A stretch of DNA of 55,529 nucleotides from Microbacterium sp. 2FI. GTDB taxonomy: Bacteria; Actinomycetota; Actinomycetes; Actinomycetales; Microbacteriaceae. Of the stretch, positions 32,701-39,946 are shown one piece after another (position 1 is the stretch's first letter; every line of letters begins with the position of its first letter). The translations under genes were made by a program, and so were the position numbers. The stretch lies in assembly GCF_005502885.1 (NCBI RefSeq), contig NZ_SCMR01000026.1, positions 1 to 55,529 on the forward strand. Reading direction: 5' to 3'. The notes beneath the pieces were generated by a model that was not told where the DNA came from, did no database searches, and saw only the letters and a list, made by a program, of their open reading frames with translations.

Positions 32701-34404
32701 TTAGTCGAGCAGCTCGGTGATCTCGAACAGCGTCGTGGTGCCCGAGACCTCGTTGCCGACGGCCAGCAGCGGAGTGCCCGTGGCCGACGATGCGGCCGGA
32801 ATGAAGGCGATGCCCTCAGGACCCAGGTCGCCGGCGCTCGCGAGAGCGGCGTCGGTGTCATCGGCGTCTTCGACCGAGACCGAGAAGTCGCGGTTGTTGA
32901 CGTAGGTCACGAAGAACGACTCCGCCGGTGTCGTGACATCGAACACGGCGATGCCGCCGACGCGCTCGAACCCGATGAACGCGTAGGTGCGGTCGCCGAT
33001 CTCGCCGATGACGACGCTCTCGGGCTCAGGACCCTTGTCGTCGCTGCGGCCCTCGAGGTTCGATTCGGTGTGGTTCGAGTTGAAGAACTCAGGCGCGGCA
33101 GCGTGCGTGATCTGCTCGAACGCGTCGCCCGAGTCGAAGACCTGCTCGCCGCCGGTCGTCCAGATCGAGAACGAGCGGCCGCCGAAGGCGTACAGCTCGC
33201 TGTAGCACTTCGCCTCGGCGTCGAAGCCGTTGGCGATCGTGACGTTCAGGCGGCCGAGATCGGCAGCTCCGGTGAGACCCGCGAGCGGGCTGTCGGCGCA
33301 GACCGGGCCGTAGCCGTCATCCTCGAGGTCCGCCACGCGAACCGGCTCGACGTAGTCGCCCCACTCGCGCGCGTCGCCCTCGTTCGCGGTGACGAGGTAG
33401 GTCTCGCCGTCGGCGGAGTAGGAGTCGATCGCGTCGGGCATGTAGATGCCGTACAGGTCCTCGAACGTGCGAATGCCGAAGGTCGGCGCATTGCGCGGGT
33501 CGCGGTCGCTCGGATCGATGCCGTTGCCCGGGACCCCGAGGTCCTTGAAGCCGAGCGACCAGATGTCGTTCACCGTCGCCGAGTTCAGGTTCACGACCGC
33601 GACCGCGTTGGCCTCCTGGAGCGTCACGTACGCGGTCGTGCCGACGACGGTGATGTACTCGGGCTCGAGGTTGCGCGAGACGGGGTTCCCGGCCTCGGGG
33701 ACCTCGCCGAAGACGCGCACGTCCGCGGGCAGGGTCTTCGAGCCGCCCTCCTCGAACGCATGGAAGTCCGCCGTCCGGACGTTCCCCTGGTTCGATGCGC
33801 GCAGCTTCGTGGGGTGGAGCTTCACCACGCTGACCGAGCCCTCGGGGTCGACGGTGTAGTCGTCGGCGGGCTCGCCCTCGTTCGCGACGACGGCGTACTT
33901 GCCGTCGGAGGTGATCGTCACCATATCGGGCAGCGCGCCGACGGTGACCTCGCCGAGGTAGGCGTCTTCGGCGTCATCGGCGTTCGCGTCGAAGAACACC
34001 AGGTGGCCGGCATCCGTCTTCACCGAAGCTTCGAAGGCGATGACGCCGAGGCCGTCGGCGCGGATCGAGACCGAGTTGGCGATGCCGTCCGATTCGATCG
34101 CGTACTCGAAGGCGATCGAGGCCGGATCGGAGTAGTCGAGAACCTCGACCGCGCCCGCCTGCGCGTTGACGACGTAGAGGCGATCGCCGTGGGCCTTCAC
34201 GATCTCGGCTGCCGACGCGTCGAAGACGCCGGTCTCGTAGGTGCCGAGCGGCGCGAGAGCGAGTGCAGCCGCATCGGCGGAGTGCGTGATCGGGTCGGGC
34301 ACGATCGCGGCGGATGCCGCGGTCAGGGGTGTCAGCGTGAGCGCGCAGACGGCGGCGGTCGTGGCGACGATCGCGGCGGTGCGCCGGGGCGAAGGCGAAG
34401 GCAT
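32701..34404 (-). CDS. Secreted choice-of-anchor I family protein
   Basis: 567-residue secreted protein. A Sec signal (SPSPRRTAAIVATTAAVCALTLTPLTAASA) precedes a beta-propeller-like body with repeated strands: LYVVNAQAGAVEVLDYSDP, MVTITSDGKYAVVANEGEPADDYTVDPEGSVSVVKL, EYITVVGTTAYVTLQEANAVAVVNL, and YLVTANEGDAREWG near DSYSADGE. These match the choice-of-anchor I group, often fused to phosphatase or esterase-like domains. No C-terminal anchor is present; the protein ends VSGTTTLFEITELLD. The start is ATG 34404, after CCGAGGA; the frame extends to 34539 without a better start. The function is uncertain: metallophosphatase-associated proteins and extracellular binding are known for relatives. 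Confidence 0.82.
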   Translation of the reverse strand: MPSPSPRRTAAIVATTAAVCALTLTPLTAASAAIVPDPITHSADAAALALAPLGTYETGVFDASAAEIVKAHGDRLYVVNAQAGAVEVLDYSDPASIAFEYAIESDGIANSVSIRADGLGVIAFEASVKTDAGHLVFFDANADDAEDAYLGEVTVGALPDMVTITSDGKYAVVANEGEPADDYTVDPEGSVSVVKLHPTKLRASNQGNVRTADFHAFEEGGSKTLPADVRVFGEVPEAGNPVSRNLEPEYITVVGTTAYVTLQEANAVAVVNLNSATVNDIWSLGFKDLGVPGNGIDPSDRDPRNAPTFGIRTFEDLYGIYMPDAIDSYSADGETYLVTANEGDAREWGDYVEPVRVADLEDDGYGPVCADSPLAGLTGAADLGRLNVTIANGFDAEAKCYSELYAFGGRSFSIWTTGGEQVFDSGDAFEQITHAAAPEFFNSNHTESNLEGRSDDKGPEPESVVIGEIGDRTYAFIGFERVGGIAVFDVTTPAESFFVTYVNNRDFSVSVEDADDTDAALASAGDLGPEGIAFIPAASSATGTPLLAVGNEVSGTTTLFEITELLD

Positions 34405-34524
34405 CGGTGTCCTCGGGTCGGGAGGTCGGCACGCGGACGCGTGCCGAAGTCCGTCGTACCGACCCGCGGTGTGCGGCCGGTGAACGACGGGCGAACAGGA
34501 GGCATTCGCGGGAGTCCTCGCAAA

Positions 34525-34546
34525 TACAAGGACGTCCATGTAAAAT
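34525..34546 (+). promoter_or_regulatory. TetR-type operator overlapping -10 of the acyl-CoA dehydrogenase operon
   Basis: TACAAGGACGTCCATGTA (34525-34542) is an 18-bp palindrome with one mismatched pair. TAAAAT (34541-34546) is a good -10 that the site overlaps; the -35 is unclear. The symmetric 16-20-bp form with a central CG suits a TetR-family repressor, which often controls branched-chain or fatty acid catabolism in actinobacteria. No tetR gene is adjacent, so the regulator is unknown. The acyl-CoA dehydrogenase start is about 80 bases downstream. Confidence 0.6.
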
Positions 34547-34624
34547 GATCACCGTGCCAATGCCGGCACGCACACGCTCAGCAGGATGCCCCACGAAGGC
34601 GTCCGCAAAGCCGAAGGAGCCCCG

Positions 34625-35812
34625 GTGTCGATGACGATCACCCCGCCCGCAGCCACCACGATCAGCGACGACGAACGCGCCGCGATCCTCGAGGCGGTCC
34701 GAGACTTCGCCGAGTCGGAACTCGCCCCCCACGCGCTGGACTGGGATGAGCGCAAGCACTTCCCGCTCGACACGCTTCAGCGCGCCGGCGATCTCGGTCT
34801 CGGCGGCATCTATGTGCGCGAGGATGTGGGCGGCACCGGCCTGTCACGGTCGGACTCGGCGCTCATCTTCGAGGCGCTCGCGATGGGCGATCCCGCGATC
34901 GCCGCGTACATCTCGATCCACAACATGGTCGCCTGGATGATCGACACCTACGGGTCGGCCGATCAGCGCACCGAGTGGCTTCCGCAGCTCACCGCGATGA
35001 CCCACCTCGGCAGCTACTGCCTCACCGAGCCCGGCGCAGGGTCGGATGCCGCCGCGATCACGACCAGTGCGATCCGCGACGGCGACGAGTACGTACTCAC
35101 CGGAGTCAAGCAGTTCATCTCGGGCGCGGGCGCGGCATCCGTCTACATCGTGATGGCCCGCACGGGCGAGCCGGGTGCGCGGGGCATCACCGCGTTCCTC
35201 GTTTCCGACGGGACGCCGGGACTCTCGTTCGGCGCGAACGAGAAGAAGATGGGCTGGAACGCGCAGCCCACCCGCCAGGTGATCCTCGACGAGGTGCGGG
35301 TGCCCGCCACGAGCGTCCTCGGCGGCGAGGGGCAGGGGTTCAAGATCGCGATGTCGGCCCTCAACGGCGGGCGGCTGAGCATCGCGGCCTGCTCACTCGG
35401 CGGCGCCCAGTGGGCGCTCGATCGCGCGATCCGCTATGTGCACGAGCGCTTCACCTTCGGCGAGCCCCTCGCCGAGAAGCAGTCGGTGGTCTTCACCCTC
35501 GCCGACATGGCGACCGACCTGCACGCGGCGCGGGCGCTCGTGCGCGATGCCGCGGCCGCGCTCGATGCGAAAGACCCGGGCGCCGCGTCGAGCGATGTCA
35601 ACATGCAGTGCGCGATGGCCAAGCGCTTCGCGACGGATGCCGGGTTCCGCATCGCCAACGAGGCCCTCCAGCTGCACGGCGGCTACGGCTATCTGCAGGA
35701 GTACGGCATCGAGAAGGTGGTGCGCGACCTGCGCGTGCATCAGATCCTCGAGGGCACCAACGAGATCATGCGCGTCATCATCGGGCGCGAGCTGCTCGGC
35801 GGCGCGCGATGA
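34625..35812 (+). CDS. Acyl-CoA dehydrogenase (isobutyryl-CoA dehydrogenase-like)
   Basis: 395-residue FAD flavoenzyme that forms an alpha-beta double bond in an acyl-CoA and passes electrons to ETF. The three ACAD domains are complete. The signatures are YCLTEPGAGSDAAAITTSA and QLHGGYGYLQEYGIEKVVRDLRVHQILEGTNEIMRVIIGREL, with Glu376 in EGTNEI as catalytic base. Followed by mmsB and an enoyl-CoA hydratase, it most likely acts on isobutyryl-CoA in valine breakdown. Start GTG 34625 is five bases after AAGGAG; ATG 34631 or 34586 are alternatives. The stop overlaps mmsB (ATGA). Confidence 0.92.
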   Translation: MSMTITPPAATTISDDERAAILEAVRDFAESELAPHALDWDERKHFPLDTLQRAGDLGLGGIYVREDVGGTGLSRSDSALIFEALAMGDPAIAAYISIHNMVAWMIDTYGSADQRTEWLPQLTAMTHLGSYCLTEPGAGSDAAAITTSAIRDGDEYVLTGVKQFISGAGAASVYIVMARTGEPGARGITAFLVSDGTPGLSFGANEKKMGWNAQPTRQVILDEVRVPATSVLGGEGQGFKIAMSALNGGRLSIAACSLGGAQWALDRAIRYVHERFTFGEPLAEKQSVVFTLADMATDLHAARALVRDAAAALDAKDPGAASSDVNMQCAMAKRFATDAGFRIANEALQLHGGYGYLQEYGIEKVVRDLRVHQILEGTNEIMRVIIGRELLGGAR

Positions 35813-36711
35813 CCCGCGTGGCGTTCCTCGGCCTCGGTCACATGGGCCTGCCGATGGCGAAGAACCTCGCCGCCGCCGGGCACGCCGTCGTCGGGTTCGA
35901 CGTCTTTCCGGCAGCGACCGAGGCGGCATCCGTCGCGGGGCTCGCTGTCGCCGCGTCGGCCGTCGACGCCGTGCGTTCGGGCGTCGACGTCGTGATCACG
36001 ATGTTCCAGACCGGCGCGCAGGTGCTCGGCGCCTATCGCGGAGCCGACGGGGTCGAAGGCCTCCTCGCCGCGGCCGCGCCCGGAACCCTCTTCATCGACT
36101 GCTCGACGATCGCCGTCGACGACGCGCGGGCGGCGCATGCGCTGGCCGAGGCGGCCGGTCATCGCGGCATCGACGCCCCCGTCTCGGGTGGCGTCGTTGG
36201 GGCCGAGAACGCGACGCTCGCGTTCATGGTGGGGGCATCGGACGACGACTTCGCGGCCGCCGAGCCGCTGCTGGCTGCCATGGGCAGGCGCGTCGTGCAC
36301 TGCGGCGGTGCCGGGCTCGGGCAGGCGGCGAAGGTCTGCAACAACATGATCCTCGCGGTGTCGCAGATCGCGGTCGCCGAGGCGTTCGTGCTGGGGGAGC
36401 GGCTCGGGCTGTCGCACCAGGCCCTGTTCGATGTCGCCTCGAATGCGTCGGGGCAGTGCTGGGCGCTCACCACGAACTGCCCGGTGCCCGGCCCCGTTCC
36501 CACGAGCCCCGCCAATCGCGACTACCAGCCGGGGTTCGCCGGCGCCCTTATGAACAAAGACCTGGGCCTCGCCGAGCAGGCGATCGCGCTCACGGGCGTC
36601 GACGCGCGCATGGGCATGCTCGCGCGCGAGCTGTACCGGCAGTTCGCGGACGGCCCCGGCGCAGGGCAGGATTTCTCGGGGATCATCCACACGATCCGCG
36701 ACGGTCGTTGA
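35809..36711 (+). CDS. mmsB: 3-hydroxyisobutyrate dehydrogenase
   Basis: 300-residue NAD-dependent beta-hydroxyacid dehydrogenase that oxidises 3-hydroxyisobutyrate to methylmalonate semialdehyde. It has the cofactor site VAFLGLGHMGLPMAKNL (GLGHMG near 8-13), the substrate motif DAPVSGGVVGAENATLAFMVG and the catalytic Lys175 in GGAGLGQAAKVCNNM. The ending includes YQPGFAGALMNKDLGLAEQ. The start overlaps the acyl-CoA dehydrogenase stop (ATGA). The last codons (GGTCGTTGA) coincide with a copy of a dispersed repeat, which supplies the stop codon. A 3-hydroxyisobutyryl-CoA hydrolase, needed to link this step to the preceding ones, is not in the window. Confidence 0.93.
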   Translation: MTRVAFLGLGHMGLPMAKNLAAAGHAVVGFDVFPAATEAASVAGLAVAASAVDAVRSGVDVVITMFQTGAQVLGAYRGADGVEGLLAAAAPGTLFIDCSTIAVDDARAAHALAEAAGHRGIDAPVSGGVVGAENATLAFMVGASDDDFAAAEPLLAAMGRRVVHCGGAGLGQAAKVCNNMILAVSQIAVAEAFVLGERLGLSHQALFDVASNASGQCWALTTNCPVPGPVPTSPANRDYQPGFAGALMNKDLGLAEQAIALTGVDARMGMLARELYRQFADGPGAGQDFSGIIHTIRDGR

Positions 36712-36734
36712 GCGAGCGCAGCGAGACGAAACGC
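36703..36734. repeat. Dispersed repeat family D, copy 1 (GGTCGTTGAGCGAGCGCAGC)
   Basis: GGTCGTTGAGCGAGCGCAGC followed by GAGACGAAACGC covers the 3' end of mmsB, including its stop TGA, and the gap before the enoyl-CoA hydratase. The same core, GAGCGAGCGCAGCGAGACG, occurs at 46591-46623 with a partial copy at 46561-46582 inside putA. The 5' part (GGTCG[TC]TGAGCGAGCGCAG) is the conserved portion. It is a small dispersed intergenic repeat of unknown function. Confidence 0.85.
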
Positions 36735-36749
36735 ACACCGAGGAGAACC

Positions 36750-37526
36750 ATGACCGATTTCGAGACGATCCTCGTCGAGACGCGCGGCCGCGTCGGCTGG
36801 ATCACGATCAACCGGCCCGAGGCGCTCAATGCGCTGAACTCGCAGGTGATGAAGGACATCGTGGTCGCGGCATCCGCCTTCGACGCCGACGAGGGGATCG
36901 GTGCGATCGTCGTCACCGGGTCGGAGCGCGCGTTCGCGGCAGGCGCCGACATCAAGGAGATGGAGTCCAAGTCCGGCCTCGAGATGCTGATGGCCGACCA
37001 CTTCGGCGGGTGGGCGCAGTTCGCGGCGGTACGGACGCCGGTGATCGCGGCAGTGTCGGGGTACGCGCTCGGCGGCGGGTGCGAGCTGGCGATGATGTGC
37101 GACATCATCCTCGCCGCCGACACCGCGAAGTTCGGGCAGCCCGAGATCAACCTCGGCGTCATCCCCGGCATGGGCGGCTCGCAGCGCCTGATCCGCGCGG
37201 TCGGGTACTACAAGGCCGCCGAACTCGTCTTGACGGGACGGATGCTGGGCGCCGAAGAGGCCGAGCGTGCGGGCCTCGTCTCACGCGTCGTGCCGGCAGC
37301 CGACCTGCTGGCCGAGGCCGGCAAGGTCGCCGAGACCATCGCGTCGAAGTCGCTGCCGTCGCTCTATGCGGCCAAGGCGGCGCTGGACGCCGCGATGGAG
37401 GTGCCACTCACCGAGGGACTGCGCTTCGAGCGGCACGTGTTCGCGTCGCTGTTCGACACCGTCGATCAGAAGGAGGGCATGGCCGCCTTCCGCGAGAAGC
37501 GGGCCCCCGACTTCCAGAACCGCTGA
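36750..37526 (+). CDS. Enoyl-CoA hydratase (crotonase)
   Basis: 258-residue hydratase adding water to a 2-enoyl-CoA. Unlike the crotonase at 4943, both catalytic glutamates are present: Glu112 in GGGCELAMMCD and Glu132 in FGQPEINLGVIPGMGG. The oxyanion loop is in AFAAGADIKEM. Other family motifs are NRPEALNALN and GYYKAAELVLTGR. The start ATG 36750 is preceded by CGAGGAG. It lies 38 bases after mmsB, with a repeat in the gap, so it is probably on the same transcript. In valine catabolism it would hydrate methacrylyl-CoA, but short straight-chain enoyl-CoAs are equally possible. Confidence 0.93.
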   Translation: MTDFETILVETRGRVGWITINRPEALNALNSQVMKDIVVAASAFDADEGIGAIVVTGSERAFAAGADIKEMESKSGLEMLMADHFGGWAQFAAVRTPVIAAVSGYALGGGCELAMMCDIILAADTAKFGQPEINLGVIPGMGGSQRLIRAVGYYKAAELVLTGRMLGAEEAERAGLVSRVVPAADLLAEAGKVAETIASKSLPSLYAAKAALDAAMEVPLTEGLRFERHVFASLFDTVDQKEGMAAFREKRAPDFQNR

Positions 37527-37530
37527 GACG

Positions 37531-38067
37531 TCAGAGCGGGTCGGGCGAGGGGCGGGGGTCGTCGAAGTCGCCGGCATCCCGGCGCAGCCGCGCGATGATC
37601 GAGACGAGCTCGTCGGTGTCGGCGGCGTCCAGGCCCGGCTGTGTGAACACCTCGGCGTTGAGCGCCGCCGTCGCCCGCTCGGCGAGCGTGCGACCGGCAT
37701 CCGTCAGCACGATGAGGGTCGCGCGGCCGTCGTCGGGGTGCGGTTCGCGCGCGACGAGCCCGTCCGTCTGCAGCCGGTCGACGGTGTTGGTGACGCTCGT
37801 CGGGTGCACTTGCAGACGAGCGGATGCCGAGGCCATCGGCATCCGTCCCCCTCTCGTGAAGCTGAGAAGGGTGAGCAGCTCGTAGCGCGCGAAGGTGAGG
37901 CCGAACGGTCGCAGCGTCTCGTCGACGCGGGCGAGCATGAGCTGGTGTGCGCGCATGATCGAGGTCACCGCGGTCATGCCGGCGGCGGCATCCGTCCATC
38001 CGTGGGAGAGCCACTGCCGTTTGGCCTCGGCGATCGGATCCACGGTCAGGCGTTTCACGCGTGCCAC
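37531..38067 (-). CDS. MarR-family transcriptional regulator
   Basis: 178-residue winged-helix regulator divergent from etfBA. The HTH and wing are LTFARYELLTLLSFTRGGRMPMASASARLQVHPTSVTNTVDRLQTDGLVAREPHPDDGRATLIVLTDAGRTLAE, a complete MarR domain. The N-terminal RVKRLTVDPIAEAKRQWLSHGW is typical of MarR proteins near beta-oxidation genes in actinobacteria. Start GTG 38067 follows AGGAGGT by five bases, an excellent ribosome site. The stop lies five bases from the hydratase stop (convergent). The ligand is unknown; an acyl-CoA is plausible from context. I see no obvious palindrome in the 120-base divergent region. Confidence 0.88.
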   Translation of the reverse strand: MARVKRLTVDPIAEAKRQWLSHGWTDAAAGMTAVTSIMRAHQLMLARVDETLRPFGLTFARYELLTLLSFTRGGRMPMASASARLQVHPTSVTNTVDRLQTDGLVAREPHPDDGRATLIVLTDAGRTLAERATAALNAEVFTQPGLDAADTDELVSIIARLRRDAGDFDDPRPSPDPL

Positions 38068-38187
38068 AACGCACCTCCTGAGATCGTGCTCCACGGTAGT
38101 CGGTTTCCTCTGGGCGAGGCGTCGCCGGAGCCGCGGGCTGAATAGACTCGGCAGGACGAACGTCCGCTGCAGAACGGTGAAGTGAGT

Positions 38188-38964
38188 ATGAAGATCGTCG
38201 TCCTGGTCAAGGAAGTCCCGGACACCTACGGTGACCGCAAGCTCAGTCTCGAAACGGGTCTGGCCGATCGCGCCGCGAACGACCGCGTGCTCGACGAGAT
38301 CGGCGAGCGCTCGCTCGAGGTGGCACTGTCGTACGCCGACAAGAACCCCGGCACCGAGGTCGTCGTGCTGTCGATGGCGTCGTCCGATGCCACCGCGACC
38401 GTGCGCAAGGGACTCGCGATGGGTGCGGCATCTGCCGTGCAGGTCGTCGACGACGCCCTGCTCGGCGCCGATCTGGGGTTGACCGCCGAGGTGCTCGCCG
38501 CAGCGCTCAAGCGCACCGGCTTCGACCTCGTGATCACGGGCAACCAGTCCACCGACGGCTCGGGCGGAGTTCTGCCGGCGATGCTCGCCGAGCTGCTCGA
38601 TGTGCCGTCGGCGACTTCTCTCTCGTCGGTGGAGATCGCCGAGACGCAGGTCTCGGGCGTGCGCGCGTCGGATGGCGCGACCGCGCAGATGTCGGCCGAG
38701 TACCCGGCGCTGATCTCGATCACCGAGGCCCTTCCCGACGCCCGGTTCCCGAACTTCAAGGGCATCATGGCGGCGAAGAAGAAGCCCTTCGAGGCGCTCA
38801 GCCTCGACGACCTCGGCATCGACGCGCACGATCCCGCAGCGGCCCGCTCGATCGTGATCGCGATCGCGGAGAAGCCGCCCCGCGAGGCGGGCGTCAAGAT
38901 CGTCGACGAGGGCGACGCGGGCGAGCAGCTCGCGGAGTTCCTCATCCAGAACCGGCTCGCGTAG
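38188..38964 (+). CDS. etfB: Electron transfer flavoprotein beta subunit
   Basis: 258-residue small subunit of ETF, the soluble carrier that takes electrons from acyl-CoA dehydrogenases. It starts KIVVLVKEVPDTYGDRKLSLETG. The AMP-binding motif VLPAMLAELLDVPSATSLSSVEI and the NQSTDG site are present, as is the ETF-beta signature region ISITEALPDARFPNFKGIMAAKKK. The start is put at ATG 38188, matching the common family N-terminus; GTG 38182, two codons earlier, is possible. etfA begins 11 bases after the stop. The co-oriented valine-type acyl-CoA dehydrogenase upstream is a likely donor. Confidence 0.93.
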   Translation: MKIVVLVKEVPDTYGDRKLSLETGLADRAANDRVLDEIGERSLEVALSYADKNPGTEVVVLSMASSDATATVRKGLAMGAASAVQVVDDALLGADLGLTAEVLAAALKRTGFDLVITGNQSTDGSGGVLPAMLAELLDVPSATSLSSVEIAETQVSGVRASDGATAQMSAEYPALISITEALPDARFPNFKGIMAAKKKPFEALSLDDLGIDAHDPAAARSIVIAIAEKPPREAGVKIVDEGDAGEQLAEFLIQNRLA

Positions 38965-38975
38965 GGATGGCTGCC

Positions 38976-39941
38976 ATGACGTTCGCAGATGACTCGATCC
39001 TCGTCCTCCTCGACGTGACCCCGTCGGGCGCGCTCGCGAAGTCCGCCGCCGGTCTCCTCGGCGCCGCAGCCTCGGTCGGCACTCCGGTCGCGGTGGTCGT
39101 GGGGGACCAGAAGCTCGCAGCCGATGCCGCGGCGCTCGGCGCAGCATCCGTCCTCGTCGCCGCCCCGACGGAGGGCCTCACCGTGCCCGCCGTCGACGCA
39201 CTCGCCTCGGCCGCCGACCTGGTTCGGCCCGACGCGATCCTGGTGTCGCACTCGATCGAAGGCCGCGAAGTCGCCGGCCGGTTCGCCGCCCGCACGCGTT
39301 CGGGCATCGCGGTCGACGCGGTGGGCGTCTCACGGGATGCCGAGGGCGTCGTCGCCCACCACTCGGTCTACGGCGGCGCCTACAACGTCGATTCGGCCGT
39401 GACGTGGGGAGCGCCCGTGATCACGATCCGCCAGGGCGCGATCGACGCGCGGGCGGATGCCGTGGCCTCGCCCGCGGTCGAGACGCTCGAGGTCGTCCGG
39501 TCGGGGCGGAAGACCGCGACCGTCGGCGCCGTCGAGGAAGCGGTCGTGTCGTCGTCGCGTCCCGAGCTGCGCGGAGCCGCGAAGGTCGTCTCGGGCGGGC
39601 GCGGACTCGGCTCGGGCGAGCAGTTCTCGCTCGTCGACCAGCTCGCCGACGCGCTCGGCGCCGCCGTGGGCGCATCGCGCGCCGCCGTCGACGCGGGGTA
39701 CGTGCCGCAGTCGTACCAGGTCGGGCAGACGGGTGTCTCGGTGTCGCCGCAGCTGTACGTCGCGCTCGGCATCTCGGGCGCGATCCAGCACAAGGCCGGC
39801 ATGCAGACGGCGAAGACGATCGTCGCGATCAACAAGGACGCCGACGCCCCGATCTTCGAGATCGCCGACTTCGGCGTGGTCGGAGACCTGTTCACCGTGG
39901 TGCCGCAGCTCATCGCGGCGCTCGAGGCGAAGAAGGCGTAG
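38976..39941 (+). CDS. etfA: Electron transfer flavoprotein alpha subunit
   Basis: 321-residue large subunit that binds FAD. The diagnostic FAD region is SGGRGLGSGEQFSLVDQLADALGAAVGASRAAVDAGYVPQSYQVGQTG, followed by SPQLYVALGISGAIQHKAGMQTAKTIVAINKDADAPIFEIADFGVVGDLF, with the canonical GAIQH and INKD. The N-terminal half is less conserved and Ala-rich, as usual. Start ATG 38976 has AGGGA eight bases upstream; ATG 38967 in frame would be very near the etfB stop. The cytochrome b gene begins five bases after the stop, so all three are one operon. Confidence 0.94.
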   Translation: MTFADDSILVLLDVTPSGALAKSAAGLLGAAASVGTPVAVVVGDQKLAADAAALGAASVLVAAPTEGLTVPAVDALASAADLVRPDAILVSHSIEGREVAGRFAARTRSGIAVDAVGVSRDAEGVVAHHSVYGGAYNVDSAVTWGAPVITIRQGAIDARADAVASPAVETLEVVRSGRKTATVGAVEEAVVSSSRPELRGAAKVVSGGRGLGSGEQFSLVDQLADALGAAVGASRAAVDAGYVPQSYQVGQTGVSVSPQLYVALGISGAIQHKAGMQTAKTIVAINKDADAPIFEIADFGVVGDLFTVVPQLIAALEAKKA

Positions 39942-39946
39942 CCCGG

